From contig CANNFA010000001.1 of assembly GCA_947503765.1 (NCBI GenBank), positions 310,001 to 374,000 of the forward strand: a stretch of DNA of 64,000 bases. Reading direction: 5' to 3'. Positions 26,405-34,225 of this stretch are shown here, piece after piece. The DNA is from an uncultured Paracoccaceae bacterium. Lineage in GTDB: Bacteria; Pseudomonadota; Alphaproteobacteria; Rhodobacterales; Rhodobacteraceae. A program made the position numbers and the translations under genes. The notes beneath the pieces are model-generated. The model saw only the letters and a list, made by a program, of their open reading frames with translations. It made no database searches and was not told the DNA's origin. Every line of letters starts with the position of its first letter. Position 1 is the stretch's first letter.

Positions 26405-27394
26405 TCAGGCAACCCCCGCACGCAGGCAATCATGGATGTGGATCAGGCCGGCCAGCGTGCCGTCTTCGGCGGTGACGAACAGCGCGCCGACCTTGCGCCG
26501 GTTCATCAGGCCCAGCGCCTCGGTCGCCAGCATGTCCGCGGGCACGGTCAGCGGGCTGCGCGTGGCCACGTCGCCGGCGCGCCGCTCCATCAGCCCGTCA
26601 AGGTTGCGCCGCAGATCGCCATCGGTGATCACGCCGCACAGCGCGCCGTCCGCGCGCGTTACCGCCACGATGCCGAAGCCGCGCGCGCTCATCTCGACCA
26701 GGGTGTCGCCCATCGGCGTGCCTTCCGCCACTACCGGCAGCTTGTCCGGCCCGTGCATGATGTCGCCGACCCGCAGGAATTGCGCGCCCAGCCGGCCGCC
26801 GGGGTGGAAAGCGTGGAACGTCTCCTCGCCAAAGCCGCGCCGGTGCATCAGCGCCACCGCCAGCGCGTCGCCCAGCGCCAGCGCGCAGGTGGTCGAGGTG
26901 GTGGGCGCGCGGCCGATGGCACAAGCTTCGGGCGCGGCCGGCAGCGCCAGCACCACATCCGCCTGCCCCGCCAGCGTGCTGGCCGCGTTGCCGGTCAGCG
27001 CCACGATCGGGATGGCGAAACGGCGCGCATACATGACCAGATCGCGCAATTCGTGCGTTTCGCCGGAATTGGACAGCAGAAGACAGGTGTCGTCCGCCGT
27101 CACCATGCCCAGATCGCCATGGCTCGCCTCGGCCGGGTGCAGGAAAAAGGCCGGTGTCCCGGTAGAGGCCAGCGTCGCCGCGATCTTGCGCGCGATATGA
27201 CCCGACTTGCCGATGCCCGAGACGACCACGCGCCCGCGCGTATCCGCGATCAGCGCGGCGGCCTCGGCAAAGCCTTCGGGCAGCGTATCGGCCATGGCGC
27301 CGAGCGCGTCCGCCTCCATGCGCAGCACCTTGCGGGCGACGCGCGCCGCCTCGGCGTCATCGCGGGGCAGCTCGGGCGGCGGCCGGTTCAGCAT
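26405..27394 (-). CDS. kpsF: D-arabinose-5-phosphate isomerase (KpsF/KdsD)
   Basis: The product has 329 residues. An N-terminal SIS sugar-isomerase domain with VVVSGIGKSGHIARKI and LLLSNSGET is followed by two CBS domains (from about 205). It makes arabinose-5-phosphate for Kdo synthesis. It is the first gene of the leftward kpsF-kdsB-kdsA-epimerase operon. Spacing of four bases to kdsB and overlaps further on show tight coupling. The symbol follows the capsule context; kdsD would be equally valid by function. Confidence 0.92.
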   Translation of the reverse strand: MLNRPPPELPRDDAEAARVARKVLRMEADALGAMADTLPEGFAEAAALIADTRGRVVVSGIGKSGHIARKIAATLASTGTPAFFLHPAEASHGDLGMVTADDTCLLLSNSGETHELRDLVMYARRFAIPIVALTGNAASTLAGQADVVLALPAAPEACAIGRAPTTSTTCALALGDALAVALMHRRGFGEETFHAFHPGGRLGAQFLRVGDIMHGPDKLPVVAEGTPMGDTLVEMSARGFGIVAVTRADGALCGVITDGDLRRNLDGLMERRAGDVATRSPLTVPADMLATEALGLMNRRKVGALFVTAEDGTLAGLIHIHDCLRAGVA

Positions 27395-27596
27395 CGCGCA
27401 CCTTCGGGTGCCGGGCGATCCGCCTTGACGGCGCGCTCAGACATGGCGGATGCCGCCGGATTCATCGCCGCGACCAAGGAAGGCTGCACACCGTTTCATG
27501 CGCGCCGCTATAATCGACGGCGCCCGCCTTTGCCAGCAAACCTTGAAGCGCGGGATCGGGCGCGCGCCATGCATGCGCCCGAAGCGTCCGCCGGCA

Positions 27597-27633
27597 AGAA
27601 AAAACCCGGCCCGAAAGCGGTTCGGTGCCGGGT
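27597..27633 (-). terminator. Rho-independent terminator of csbD
   Basis: Reading leftward, ACCCGGC plus CCGAA arms pair over twelve positions with one bulged base and a five-base loop, followed by six T residues. It lies about 25 bases after the csbD stop. It is one of the clearest intrinsic terminators in the window. Confidence 0.85.
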
Positions 27634-27658
27634 GTGCATACGCGATTGCGTCAGGGCA

Positions 27659-27856
27659 TCACATCGACGCCTGCCATTCATCGACCTGGCGCTGCGCCTC
27701 TTCCTTGGCGACGCCGTAACGCTCCTGGACGAGGCCGACCAACTGCTCGCGTTCGCCGCGCGCCTGCTGCAATTCGTCGTCGGTCAACTCGCCCCAGTTC
27801 TCGCGGGCCTTGCCCTTCAGTTGGTTCCAGTTGCCCTTGACTTGATCCCAGTTCAT
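27659..27856 (-). CDS. CsbD family stress protein
   Basis: The product has 65 residues, highly charged, with the CsbD opening MNWDQVKGNWNQLKGKARE and a helical second half. CsbD proteins are abundant general-stress proteins of unknown mechanism, controlled by sigma B in Bacillus and by general-stress sigma factors in several alphaproteobacteria. AAAGGAG lies eight bases before the ATG. A GGAAC-N17-CGTT element upstream and a T-run terminator downstream mark it as a single-gene unit. Confidence 0.92.
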   Translation of the reverse strand: MNWDQVKGNWNQLKGKARENWGELTDDELQQARGEREQLVGLVQERYGVAKEEAQRQVDEWQASM

Positions 27857-27903
27857 CGCTTGCTCCTTTGCTGTTCCGGCGTCACTGCCGGGGTCGCAAG
27901 GGA

Positions 27904-27929
27904 AACGTGCGGACCGCGCCGCAGGTTCC
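27904..27929 (-). promoter_or_regulatory. EcfG-like promoter for csbD
   Basis: Reading leftward, GGAAC, 17 bases and CGTT match the consensus of alphaproteobacterial general-stress sigma factors (EcfG). The -10 element ends 48 bases before the csbD ATG. The gene is a classic general-stress target, which supports the call. Whether this organism has EcfG is not shown in the window. Confidence 0.5.
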
Positions 27930-27967
27930 CGGCCATGCGCCGATCCTTTCGGAGCGCGGTACAGGTG

Positions 27968-28369
27968 CTACCGCTGGATGCTTTCGATATAGCTGGTCAG
28001 CGCCACCAGCGGCTCGGGCGTCGGGGTCAGAATGCCCTCGCCGGTCTTGACCAGCACGGTGCGCCCTTCCAGCAGCGGCCAGAAGGCGGGCATCGCGCCG
28101 CCATGCGGCTCTCCCTTGGCGTAGCCGTGGATCTTCGACATCACCTCGACCCTCGGAAACGCGCCGCCGTTCCGCGCCGCGATTCGCGTCAGATCGGAGG
28201 GCCGTTCGTCCAGCCCCTCGGCCGTGGGTCCGCCGCCGCGCCCGGCTGGCCCATGACATCCGGCACACAGATCCGCATAGGAGGCGCGGCCGGTCTCGAC
28301 CTCGCTGGTACATGCACCCAGCACCGCAAGCGGTGCCAGAATCGACATAATCGGAATGACTGCCCGCAT
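27968..28369 (-). CDS. c-type cytochrome lipoprotein (third of three)
   Basis: The product has 133 residues. The lipobox VLGAC puts the lipid-modified cysteine at residue 20; CAGCH at 35-39 binds one haem c, and AMPAFW probably carries the axial Met. It shares ARNGGAFPRVEV with the two upstream cytochromes, so the three are paralogues. Export by Sec with tethering in the periplasm is likely. It is separated from the second cytochrome gene by 133 AT-richer bases that may hold a promoter of its own. The redox partner is unknown. Confidence 0.85.
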   Translation of the reverse strand: MRAVIPIMSILAPLAVLGACTSEVETGRASYADLCAGCHGPAGRGGGPTAEGLDERPSDLTRIAARNGGAFPRVEVMSKIHGYAKGEPHGGAMPAFWPLLEGRTVLVKTGEGILTPTPEPLVALTSYIESIQR

Positions 28370-28502
28370 CGTTCCGCCCTTGTTATGTTTTGCCCAAGCA
28401 TAGCATGGATCCGCACAAATCGTAAAATGCTTATCGCATCCTGGCGGGCTTGCCGCGGCGGAATGCCACAAATCGAATAATCGTGCCGGGTCCGCGCACG
28501 AC
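28370..28502 (-). promoter_or_regulatory. possible internal promoter region before third cytochrome gene
   Basis: This 133-base gap is AT-richer than its neighbours. Reading leftward, TTTACG, 18 bases and TATGCT form a weak sigma-70-like pair ending about 25 bases before the ATG. No TTG-N8-CAA box is present. It is a candidate only. Confidence 0.3.
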
Positions 28503-28946
28503 CTATCCGGCGGCATCCTGCAATGTCGCAAGGTGGTCGGCCAGCTTCAGCACCGCCGCGTCGGTGGCGATCCGGGTGCCGTCCGGGGCGGTATGCACTG
28601 CCGGCTCGGCGCTGAGCAGGCCGCCGAAATCGGGCATCGACAGAAGGCCGTCATGCAACTCGCTGATCCGGGTGATCGCCCGCACGACATGGGTCCGCGG
28701 ATAGACGCCGCCATTGCGCGCCGACAGGGTGCGCAGGTCGGGCATGCCGCCCGGCACCAGCAATGCCATCTCGCCGTCGCCGGCACCGCGCGCACCGTGG
28801 CACCCCACGCAATGCCTGTCATAGAGCGCGCGGCCCGATGCCGCCTCTGGCGTCTCGTCATCCGCGGGCAGCGCGGTGCAGGCGGCCAGCGCGGCCGATA
28901 GCAGCACCGTCGCGCAGCGCGCCGGCCGGATACTGCCGCCGGCCAT
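28503..28946 (-). CDS. c-type cytochrome lipoprotein (second of three)
   Basis: The product has 147 residues. The signal ends in LAAC (Cys23), CVGCH is at 46-50, and SMPDFG is a likely Met-ligand site. The block [20 protein letters not shown] followed by SARNGGVYP aligns with the first cytochrome of the trio. It begins five bases after the first cytochrome gene, so they are co-transcribed. It would act as a membrane-tethered periplasmic electron carrier. Confidence 0.85.
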   Translation of the reverse strand: MAGGSIRPARCATVLLSAALAACTALPADDETPEAASGRALYDRHCVGCHGARGAGDGEMALLVPGGMPDLRTLSARNGGVYPRTHVVRAITRISELHDGLLSMPDFGGLLSAEPAVHTAPDGTRIATDAAVLKLADHLATLQDAAG

Positions 28947-28951
28947 CCCGC

Positions 28952-29344
28952 TCAGCCGTCCTGCAGCGACACGAGGAACCGCGCGATCTTCAGGACATCG
29001 CCGCGGGTTTGCAGCACCGCGCCGTCCGGGCCGTCAAGCACCGCGCTGCCGCCGCCCATCATCGGCCCGAAGACCGGCATCGGCCCGCCATGCGCCTGGA
29101 ACAGCCGCCGCCCGTCGATGATGCGCACCACGTCGGCCAGCGGGAACTCTCCGCCATTGCGCGCCGCCAGCGCGGTCAGGTCCGGGGTCGGCACGGTCAG
29201 AAGCGCCGCCAGCGGCCCGTCGCCGGCAGCCGCCACGCCATGACATCCGGCGCAATACGACCTGTACAGCGCGGCGCCGGTTTCTTCGGCCTGCGCGGCG
29301 ACGGGGGCCGCCAGCACGGCGAGGGCAAGAACGACTGTTCGCAT
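28952..29344 (-). CDS. periplasmic c-type cytochrome (first of three)
   Basis: The product has 130 residues. A cleavable signal peptide ending near AAQA lacks a lipobox, so this member is soluble, unlike its two paralogues. CAGCH lies at 31-35 and PMPVFG probably gives the axial methionine. The start at 29344 gives a normal signal peptide. An FNR-like box is centred 65 bases upstream, so the operon is probably induced under low oxygen or NO. An electron shuttle to nitrite, NO or N2O reductase is a reasonable guess but not shown. Confidence 0.87.
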   Translation of the reverse strand: MRTVVLALAVLAAPVAAQAEETGAALYRSYCAGCHGVAAAGDGPLAALLTVPTPDLTALAARNGGEFPLADVVRIIDGRRLFQAHGGPMPVFGPMMGGGSAVLDGPDGAVLQTRGDVLKIARFLVSLQDG

Positions 29345-29402
29345 CACGGTTTCCTTTTCGCGCCCCTCGGATGCAGGGTGACCGCAGCGGGCCGGCGCGT
29401 CC

Positions 29403-29416
29403 TTGACGTGCATCAA
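29403..29416. promoter_or_regulatory. FNR-like box upstream of cytochrome trio
   Basis: TTGACGTGCATCAA, within the larger palindrome CCTTGA..TCAAGG, is near the FNR consensus TTGAT-N4-ATCAA. It overlaps the stop codon of the upstream lolD gene and is centred about 65 bases before the first cytochrome ATG. Confidence 0.68.
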
Positions 29417-30102
29417 GGTGCGCCGTGCAGGACCTGTCCGTCCTCCAGCCGCACCACGCGGTCCATGCGCGCGGCCAGTTCCAGGTTGTGCGTCGCGATC
29501 AGCGCCGCCATGCCGGTGCCGCGCACCAGCGCCATCAGCGCGCCGAACACCACGTCCGAGGTGGCGGGGTCCAGATTGCCCGTCGGCTCATCCGCCAGCA
29601 AGAGCTGCGGCGCGTTGGCCAGCGCGCGGCAGAAGGCGACACGCTGCTGCTCGCCGCCCGACAGCGCGGCGGGCCGGTGATCCGCGCGCGGCCCGACGCC
29701 GACACTGTCCAGCAATTCGCGCGCCCGCGCCTCGGCCGCCGGTTTGGACGCGCCGTTGGCCAGTTGCGGCAGCACGATATTCTCCAGCGCCGAAAACTCC
29801 GGCAGCAGGTGGTGGAACTGGTAGACGAAGCCGACCTGCTGGCGGCGCACCCGCGTGCGGCGCCGGTCGGACAGCCCGTTCATCGCCGCGCCGCCGATCC
29901 GCACCTCGCCGCTATCGGGCACGTCCAGCAGCCCGGCGATGTGCAGCAGCGTCGACTTGCCGGCCCCGGAGGGCGCGACCAGCGCCACGATCTCGCCCCG
30001 GCGCACCTCGAGGTCGATACCCTTGAGCACCTGCACCTCGCCCGGCTTGCCCCGGTTATAGGTCTTCTCCAGCCCGCTCAGGCCCAGTGTCACGTCACTC
30101 AT
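29413..30102 (-). CDS. lolD: lipoprotein-releasing ABC transporter ATPase LolD
   Basis: The product has 229 residues. Walker [12 protein letters not shown], signature [11 protein letters not shown], Walker [13 protein letters not shown] and the LolD-type [17 protein letters not shown] are present. It powers release of outer-membrane lipoproteins from the inner membrane. The start overlaps the end of the permease gene by eight bases. Its stop lies inside the FNR-like box of the next operon. Confidence 0.92.
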   Translation of the reverse strand: MSDVTLGLSGLEKTYNRGKPGEVQVLKGIDLEVRRGEIVALVAPSGAGKSTLLHIAGLLDVPDSGEVRIGGAAMNGLSDRRRTRVRRQQVGFVYQFHHLLPEFSALENIVLPQLANGASKPAAEARARELLDSVGVGPRADHRPAALSGGEQQRVAFCRALANAPQLLLADEPTGNLDPATSDVVFGALMALVRGTGMAALIATHNLELAARMDRVVRLEDGQVLHGAP

Positions 30103-31369
30103 ACCGCAGCGCCTCGACCGGGTTCATCCGCGCAGCCCGGCGGGCCGGAAAGATCGTGACGACAAAGGACAGCCCCAGCGACAGCACCACCGCCGACAGC
30201 ACGTCGGCCGGCACCAGCTTGGCCGGAAGGTTGTAGATGCCGCGGATCGACGGATCCCAGACCCCGCCGCCCATCGCGTAGTTCACGAAGGAAAAGATCG
30301 GGTCGATGTAGATGGCGAACAGGCATCCAAGAATCACCCCGAACAGCGTGCCCAGCAGGCCGACAAAGGCGCCGCACAGGAAGAACACGCGCAATATCGA
30401 CCCCTCGGTCAGGCCCACCGTGCGCAGGATGCCGATGTCGCGGCCCTTGTTCTTGACCAGCATGATCAGCCCCGAGATGATGTTCATCGCCGCGATCAGC
30501 ACCAGGATCGACAGGATGATGAACATCACGTTGTCCTCGACATCCAGCGCGCGCAGGAACGACCCCGCCGAATCGCGCCAGGTCCAGACCATCCCGCGTT
30601 CTCCGGCGGCCTGAAGCAGCGGCACGGTGTAGCTGTCGATCTCTTCGGGGTTCTCGACCATCACCTCGATCTCGTCCGCCGCCCCCTCGCGGTTGAAGAA
30701 GCTCTGCGCCTCGGCAAACGGCATGTAGACGCGGGTGCGGTCGATGTCGTAGCGCCCGGCGCTGAAGATATAGACCACCTCGTAGGCGTTGATCCTGGGG
30801 CTGGTGCCGAACGCCGTGCGCACCCCGTTCGGAGAGATGATCTTGATCGTGTCGCCGACGCTGACCGCCAGTTCGCGCGCCACGCCCGAGCCGATGGCGA
30901 TGCCTTCTGGGAAACGGCCCAGATCGCCGCTGGAGGTGTCGGGATCGGCGATGCGCGGCAGCGCGGCGAGGTCATCGGGCGCAATGCCGAACACCTCGAC
31001 GCCGGCGTTGTTCTCGCGCAGGTTCGCCATGACCTGCCCCTTGATCAGCGGCGCGGCGCGGGTGACGCCGGGAATGCCCCTGATCCGGCCTGCCAGCGCC
31101 TCGTAATCGGGGATGGTGCGCGTGGTCTGCCCGGTTTCGGTGACATAGACGGTCGAATAGACGGTGGAATGGGCGTTGGCGCCCAGGATCGTGTCGACGA
31201 ATTCCGCGCGGAACCCGGCGCGCACCGACAGGGTGGCGATCAGGGCGAAGACGGCCAGCGTGATGCCGATCAGGCTGATCCATGTCATGACGCTGACGCC
31301 GCCCTCGGCCCGCCGGGCCCGCAGGTAGCGCCAGGCGATCATCCATTCGAAGCGGGAGAAAGCGGCCAT
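30095..31369 (-). CDS. lolC: lipoprotein-releasing ABC transporter permease (LolC/E family)
   Basis: The product has 424 residues with one N-terminal and three C-terminal membrane helices around a large periplasmic MacB-like domain, the LolC/E topology. Landmarks are [20 protein letters not shown] at the start and [17 protein letters not shown] before the final helices. Only one permease gene accompanies lolD, so the transporter probably uses a homodimer, as in species that lack separate LolC and LolE. Confidence 0.92.
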   Translation of the reverse strand: MAAFSRFEWMIAWRYLRARRAEGGVSVMTWISLIGITLAVFALIATLSVRAGFRAEFVDTILGANAHSTVYSTVYVTETGQTTRTIPDYEALAGRIRGIPGVTRAAPLIKGQVMANLRENNAGVEVFGIAPDDLAALPRIADPDTSSGDLGRFPEGIAIGSGVARELAVSVGDTIKIISPNGVRTAFGTSPRINAYEVVYIFSAGRYDIDRTRVYMPFAEAQSFFNREGAADEIEVMVENPEEIDSYTVPLLQAAGERGMVWTWRDSAGSFLRALDVEDNVMFIILSILVLIAAMNIISGLIMLVKNKGRDIGILRTVGLTEGSILRVFFLCGAFVGLLGTLFGVILGCLFAIYIDPIFSFVNYAMGGGVWDPSIRGIYNLPAKLVPADVLSAVVLSLGLSFVVTIFPARRAARMNPVEALRYE

Positions 31370-31451
31370 GCGCGAGCCATACCCGATGCGGCGGGCGCGT
31401 CAAGCGCCGGCGCGGCGCAATCGGCCGTGATCGGCGGGCGGTCGGCGCAAG

Positions 31452-31946
31452 CTAGCCTGCCGCCCCGCGCCGCCGGAACGGGCGGGCCAGCAGCCCCAGC
31501 AGCAGCGACAGCGCCAGCCAGCCGCCGCCAAAGCCGATCCCCGCAAAGATCAGCCCGTCCGCCGTGACCGGCACCGAAGGGCGAAAATCCTGCCAGGTGC
31601 GCCGCGCCAGGTCGGTGTCGGCGAACCGCCAGAGCTGCCCCAGCCGCGCCAGCGGTTCGGCCTGCCGCAGGGCGGCGTAATCCGCCGACAGGCTTTCGTA
31701 CCGGCCGATCTGCGCGGCGAGCGATTTCTGCAATTCGGACTGGAAGGCCGAGCCGCTGAGATCCGCCAGCGCCTCTTCGCGGGTCATCCCGGCGGCCGAC
31801 GCGGTGCTGTCGAAGGCCAGCACGATGGCGCGCAGCTCGTCCACCGCGCCGGACAGCCGTTGCAGGTATTGCTGCGAGAATTCGGGGAATTGCGAAAGCC
31901 CCACGGCCCCCGCGATGCCCCCCGCCAGCGCCAGTGTTCTGATCAT
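31452..31946 (-). CDS. DUF2937 family protein
   Basis: The product has 164 residues. The N-terminal hydrophobic stretch and GLSQFPEFSQQYLQRLSGA match the DUF2937 family, followed by a helical middle part and a C-terminal membrane helix (about 133-153) ending in RPFRRRG. The family is common in proteobacteria, probably inner-membrane with a periplasmic coiled region, and has no known function. It is not overlapping its neighbours and is probably transcribed alone. Confidence 0.8.
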   Translation of the reverse strand: MIRTLALAGGIAGAVGLSQFPEFSQQYLQRLSGAVDELRAIVLAFDSTASAAGMTREEALADLSGSAFQSELQKSLAAQIGRYESLSADYAALRQAEPLARLGQLWRFADTDLARRTWQDFRPSVPVTADGLIFAGIGFGGGWLALSLLLGLLARPFRRRGAAG

Positions 31947-32087
31947 GTCTGCCTCGGTCTGCTGCGTTTGCCGCTGCTGTTCTTGCCCGCAGGATAGCGG
32001 ATTTCACCCGCTCCGGGAAGCCGGGCCGCGAAGATGCGCCGGCTTTCCCGCCCGCATCGAACCCGTTAGGATCGGCATGGCAACGCC

Positions 32088-32927
32088 ATGACAGACAGCA
32101 TTCTTGCATACGAGCCCCAGCTTCGGCTGGTGGCATTCATGGGCATCCTGATCGCGATGGCGATCTGGGAAGTCGCGGCGCCGCGACGCCGGGCCGAGAT
32201 CCCGCGCCTGCTGCGCTGGTCGAACAACATCGCCCTTGTCGCGCTCGACACGGTGCTGGTGCGGCTGGCCTTTCCGCTGGTCGCGGTCGGACTGGCGGCA
32301 ATCGCCGAGGCGAATGGCTGGGGCCTGCTCAACCACCTGGGCGCGCCGGTATGGGTCGCGATCCCGGTCGCCATCCTGACGCTCGATCTGGCGATCTACC
32401 TTCAGCATGTCCTGTTCCACGCCGTGCCCGCGCTGTGGCGGCTGCACCGGATGCATCATGCCGACCTGGAAATCGACGTCACGACCGGCCTGCGGTTCCA
32501 CCCGCTGGAAATCCTGCTGTCAATGGGGATCAAGCTGGCGGCGGTGATGGCGCTGGGGCCGCCGGCGGTCGCGGTGCTGCTGTTCGAGGTGCTGCTGAAC
32601 GCCACCTCGATGTTCAACCATTCCAACATCCGCCTGCCGTTGCGGGCGGATGCGGTGCTGCGGCTTCTGGTGGTGACGCCGGACATGCACCGCGTCCACC
32701 ATTCGATTCACCCGAACGAGACCAACAGCAATTACGGTTTCAACTTTCCGTGGTGGGACCGCCTGCTGGGCACCTACCTGCCGCAGCCCCGCGACGGGCA
32801 TGAAGGGATGACCATCGGCATCGGCCAGTTCCGCACAAGGCGCGATCTGTGGCTGGACCGGATGCTGCTTCAGCCGCTGCGCGGCCGGCCAGGGCGGGTT
32901 CCGGTCAACCGCCGGGGCGAGGAGTGA
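32088..32927 (+). CDS. sterol desaturase/fatty acid hydroxylase family protein
   Basis: The product has 279 residues with about four to five membrane helices. The histidine clusters HVLFH, HRMHH and HRVHHS are the eight-His di-iron ligands of the family, and the FNFPWWDRLLGTY block follows. Bacterial members hydroxylate lipids, carotenoids or sterol-like molecules, and the substrate here is unknown. It is transcribed alone and converges with the ppk2 gene. Confidence 0.85.
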   Translation: MTDSILAYEPQLRLVAFMGILIAMAIWEVAAPRRRAEIPRLLRWSNNIALVALDTVLVRLAFPLVAVGLAAIAEANGWGLLNHLGAPVWVAIPVAILTLDLAIYLQHVLFHAVPALWRLHRMHHADLEIDVTTGLRFHPLEILLSMGIKLAAVMALGPPAVAVLLFEVLLNATSMFNHSNIRLPLRADAVLRLLVVTPDMHRVHHSIHPNETNSNYGFNFPWWDRLLGTYLPQPRDGHEGMTIGIGQFRTRRDLWLDRMLLQPLRGRPGRVPVNRRGEE

Positions 32928-32936
32928 CGCGGCGCC

Positions 32937-33869
32937 CTACCCGCCGCTCTTGCGCGTCCCCGGATGCAGCGAGGTGGACAGGATATGCTCGGCGCTGTGC
33001 ACGACATGCTCGGCCCGCCCGACGATCAGCGGATCGGGCGTTCCGACCACCTCGGCATCCTTGCCCGGATAGTCGAGGCTGGCCAGGAAATGGCGCATGC
33101 AGTTCAGGCGCGCGCGCTTCTTGTCGTCGGACTTGACGATCGTCCAGGGCGCATCGGCGGTGTCGGTGTAGAAGAACATCGCCTCTTTCGCCTCGGTATA
33201 CTCATTCCACTTGTCGAGGCTGGCCATGTCGATCGGCGACAGTTTCCACTGTTTCAGCGGATCGGTCTCGCGGGCGCGAAAGCGGCGGCGCTGTTCGGCC
33301 TGCGTGACCGAGAACCAGTATTTGTATAGCTGCACCCCCGAGCGGACCAGCATCCGCTCAAGCTCGGGCGTCTGGCGCATGAATTCCAGGTATTCGTTCG
33401 GCTTGCAGAACCCCATCACCCGCTCGACCCCGGCCCGGTTGTACCAGGAGCGGTCGTAGAACACCATTTCGCCGGCCGTCGGCAGCCCGGCGATATAGCG
33501 CTGAAAGAACCACTGGCCCTTTTCGTGCTCGGTCGGCTTGTTCAGTGCCACCACCCGCGCCGCGCGGGGGTTGAGATGTTCGGTGAACCGCTTGATCGTG
33601 CCGCCCTTGCCGGCCGCATCCCGCCCTTCGAACAGCAGCACGAACTTGCGGCCCGTTTCCTGCGCCCAGAGCTGCACCTTCAGCAGCTCGGCCTGCAATG
33701 CGGCCTTCACCCGTTCGTATTCCGCGCGCGATATCTTTGTGTCGTAGGGATAGTCGCCGCTTTCGAAGGCCTCGCGCACGCGGTCGGGGCCGACCGTCGG
33801 GAACCCTTGGGCATTCGCCGGGGTGGCGGCGGTGGCGGGGGCCGCGGTGTCGGGGTCGGTCTTGGGCAT
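32937..33869 (-). CDS. ppk2: polyphosphate kinase 2
   Basis: The product has 310 residues. Walker A FEGRDAAGKGGTI, the YDRSWYNRAGVERVMGF block and the late KSDDKKRARLN segment define a single-domain PPK2. Such enzymes transfer phosphate between polyphosphate and nucleotides, usually ADP or GDP. A disordered Ala/Pro/Thr-rich segment of about 25 residues precedes the domain. The ATG at 33869 has GGAGGA seven bases upstream. A TATAAA stretch about 45 bases before the start could be its -10 element. Confidence 0.93.
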   Translation of the reverse strand: MPKTDPDTAAPATAATPANAQGFPTVGPDRVREAFESGDYPYDTKISRAEYERVKAALQAELLKVQLWAQETGRKFVLLFEGRDAAGKGGTIKRFTEHLNPRAARVVALNKPTEHEKGQWFFQRYIAGLPTAGEMVFYDRSWYNRAGVERVMGFCKPNEYLEFMRQTPELERMLVRSGVQLYKYWFSVTQAEQRRRFRARETDPLKQWKLSPIDMASLDKWNEYTEAKEAMFFYTDTADAPWTIVKSDDKKRARLNCMRHFLASLDYPGKDAEVVGTPDPLIVGRAEHVVHSAEHILSTSLHPGTRKSGG

Positions 33870-34225
33870 CGGAATCCTCCTGTGTGGGCCGAAATAGTTT
33901 ATACCTTCCGGGGACTTGACGCCTTGATCACGGACAAGCCGCCAACATTCTCCCGTTGGTTGCACCTGACCCGCTGCGCGGGTTGGCCATCCGCCGCCTA
34001 AATTTCCGTAACGTCAATCTACGGTACAGGTTTGTATGCAAAAATAATTTCTCATTATAAATAGGTTACCGGTAGTTTTGCAACGATGCAGGGGGTTTAG
34101 CATCTTTTGTGAGAACGTGATCGCACCTGTCCAAATCCTGCCACAATTCACATCTAGCGGTTGTTCTCAAGGGGCAAGAACCACTCACGGAACGAACGCC
34201 CGAAATCGAAACGATGGAGGCAGAA
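33870..34225. other. AT-richer divergent intergenic region
   Basis: These 356 bases separate the divergent ppk2 and Prx6-like genes and are clearly less GC-rich than the surroundings, especially 34010-34160. A short inverted repeat CCGTA-N9-TACGG occurs near 34008. I found no TTG-N8-CAA box and no supported small gene. The region must hold both promoters. Confidence 0.5.
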
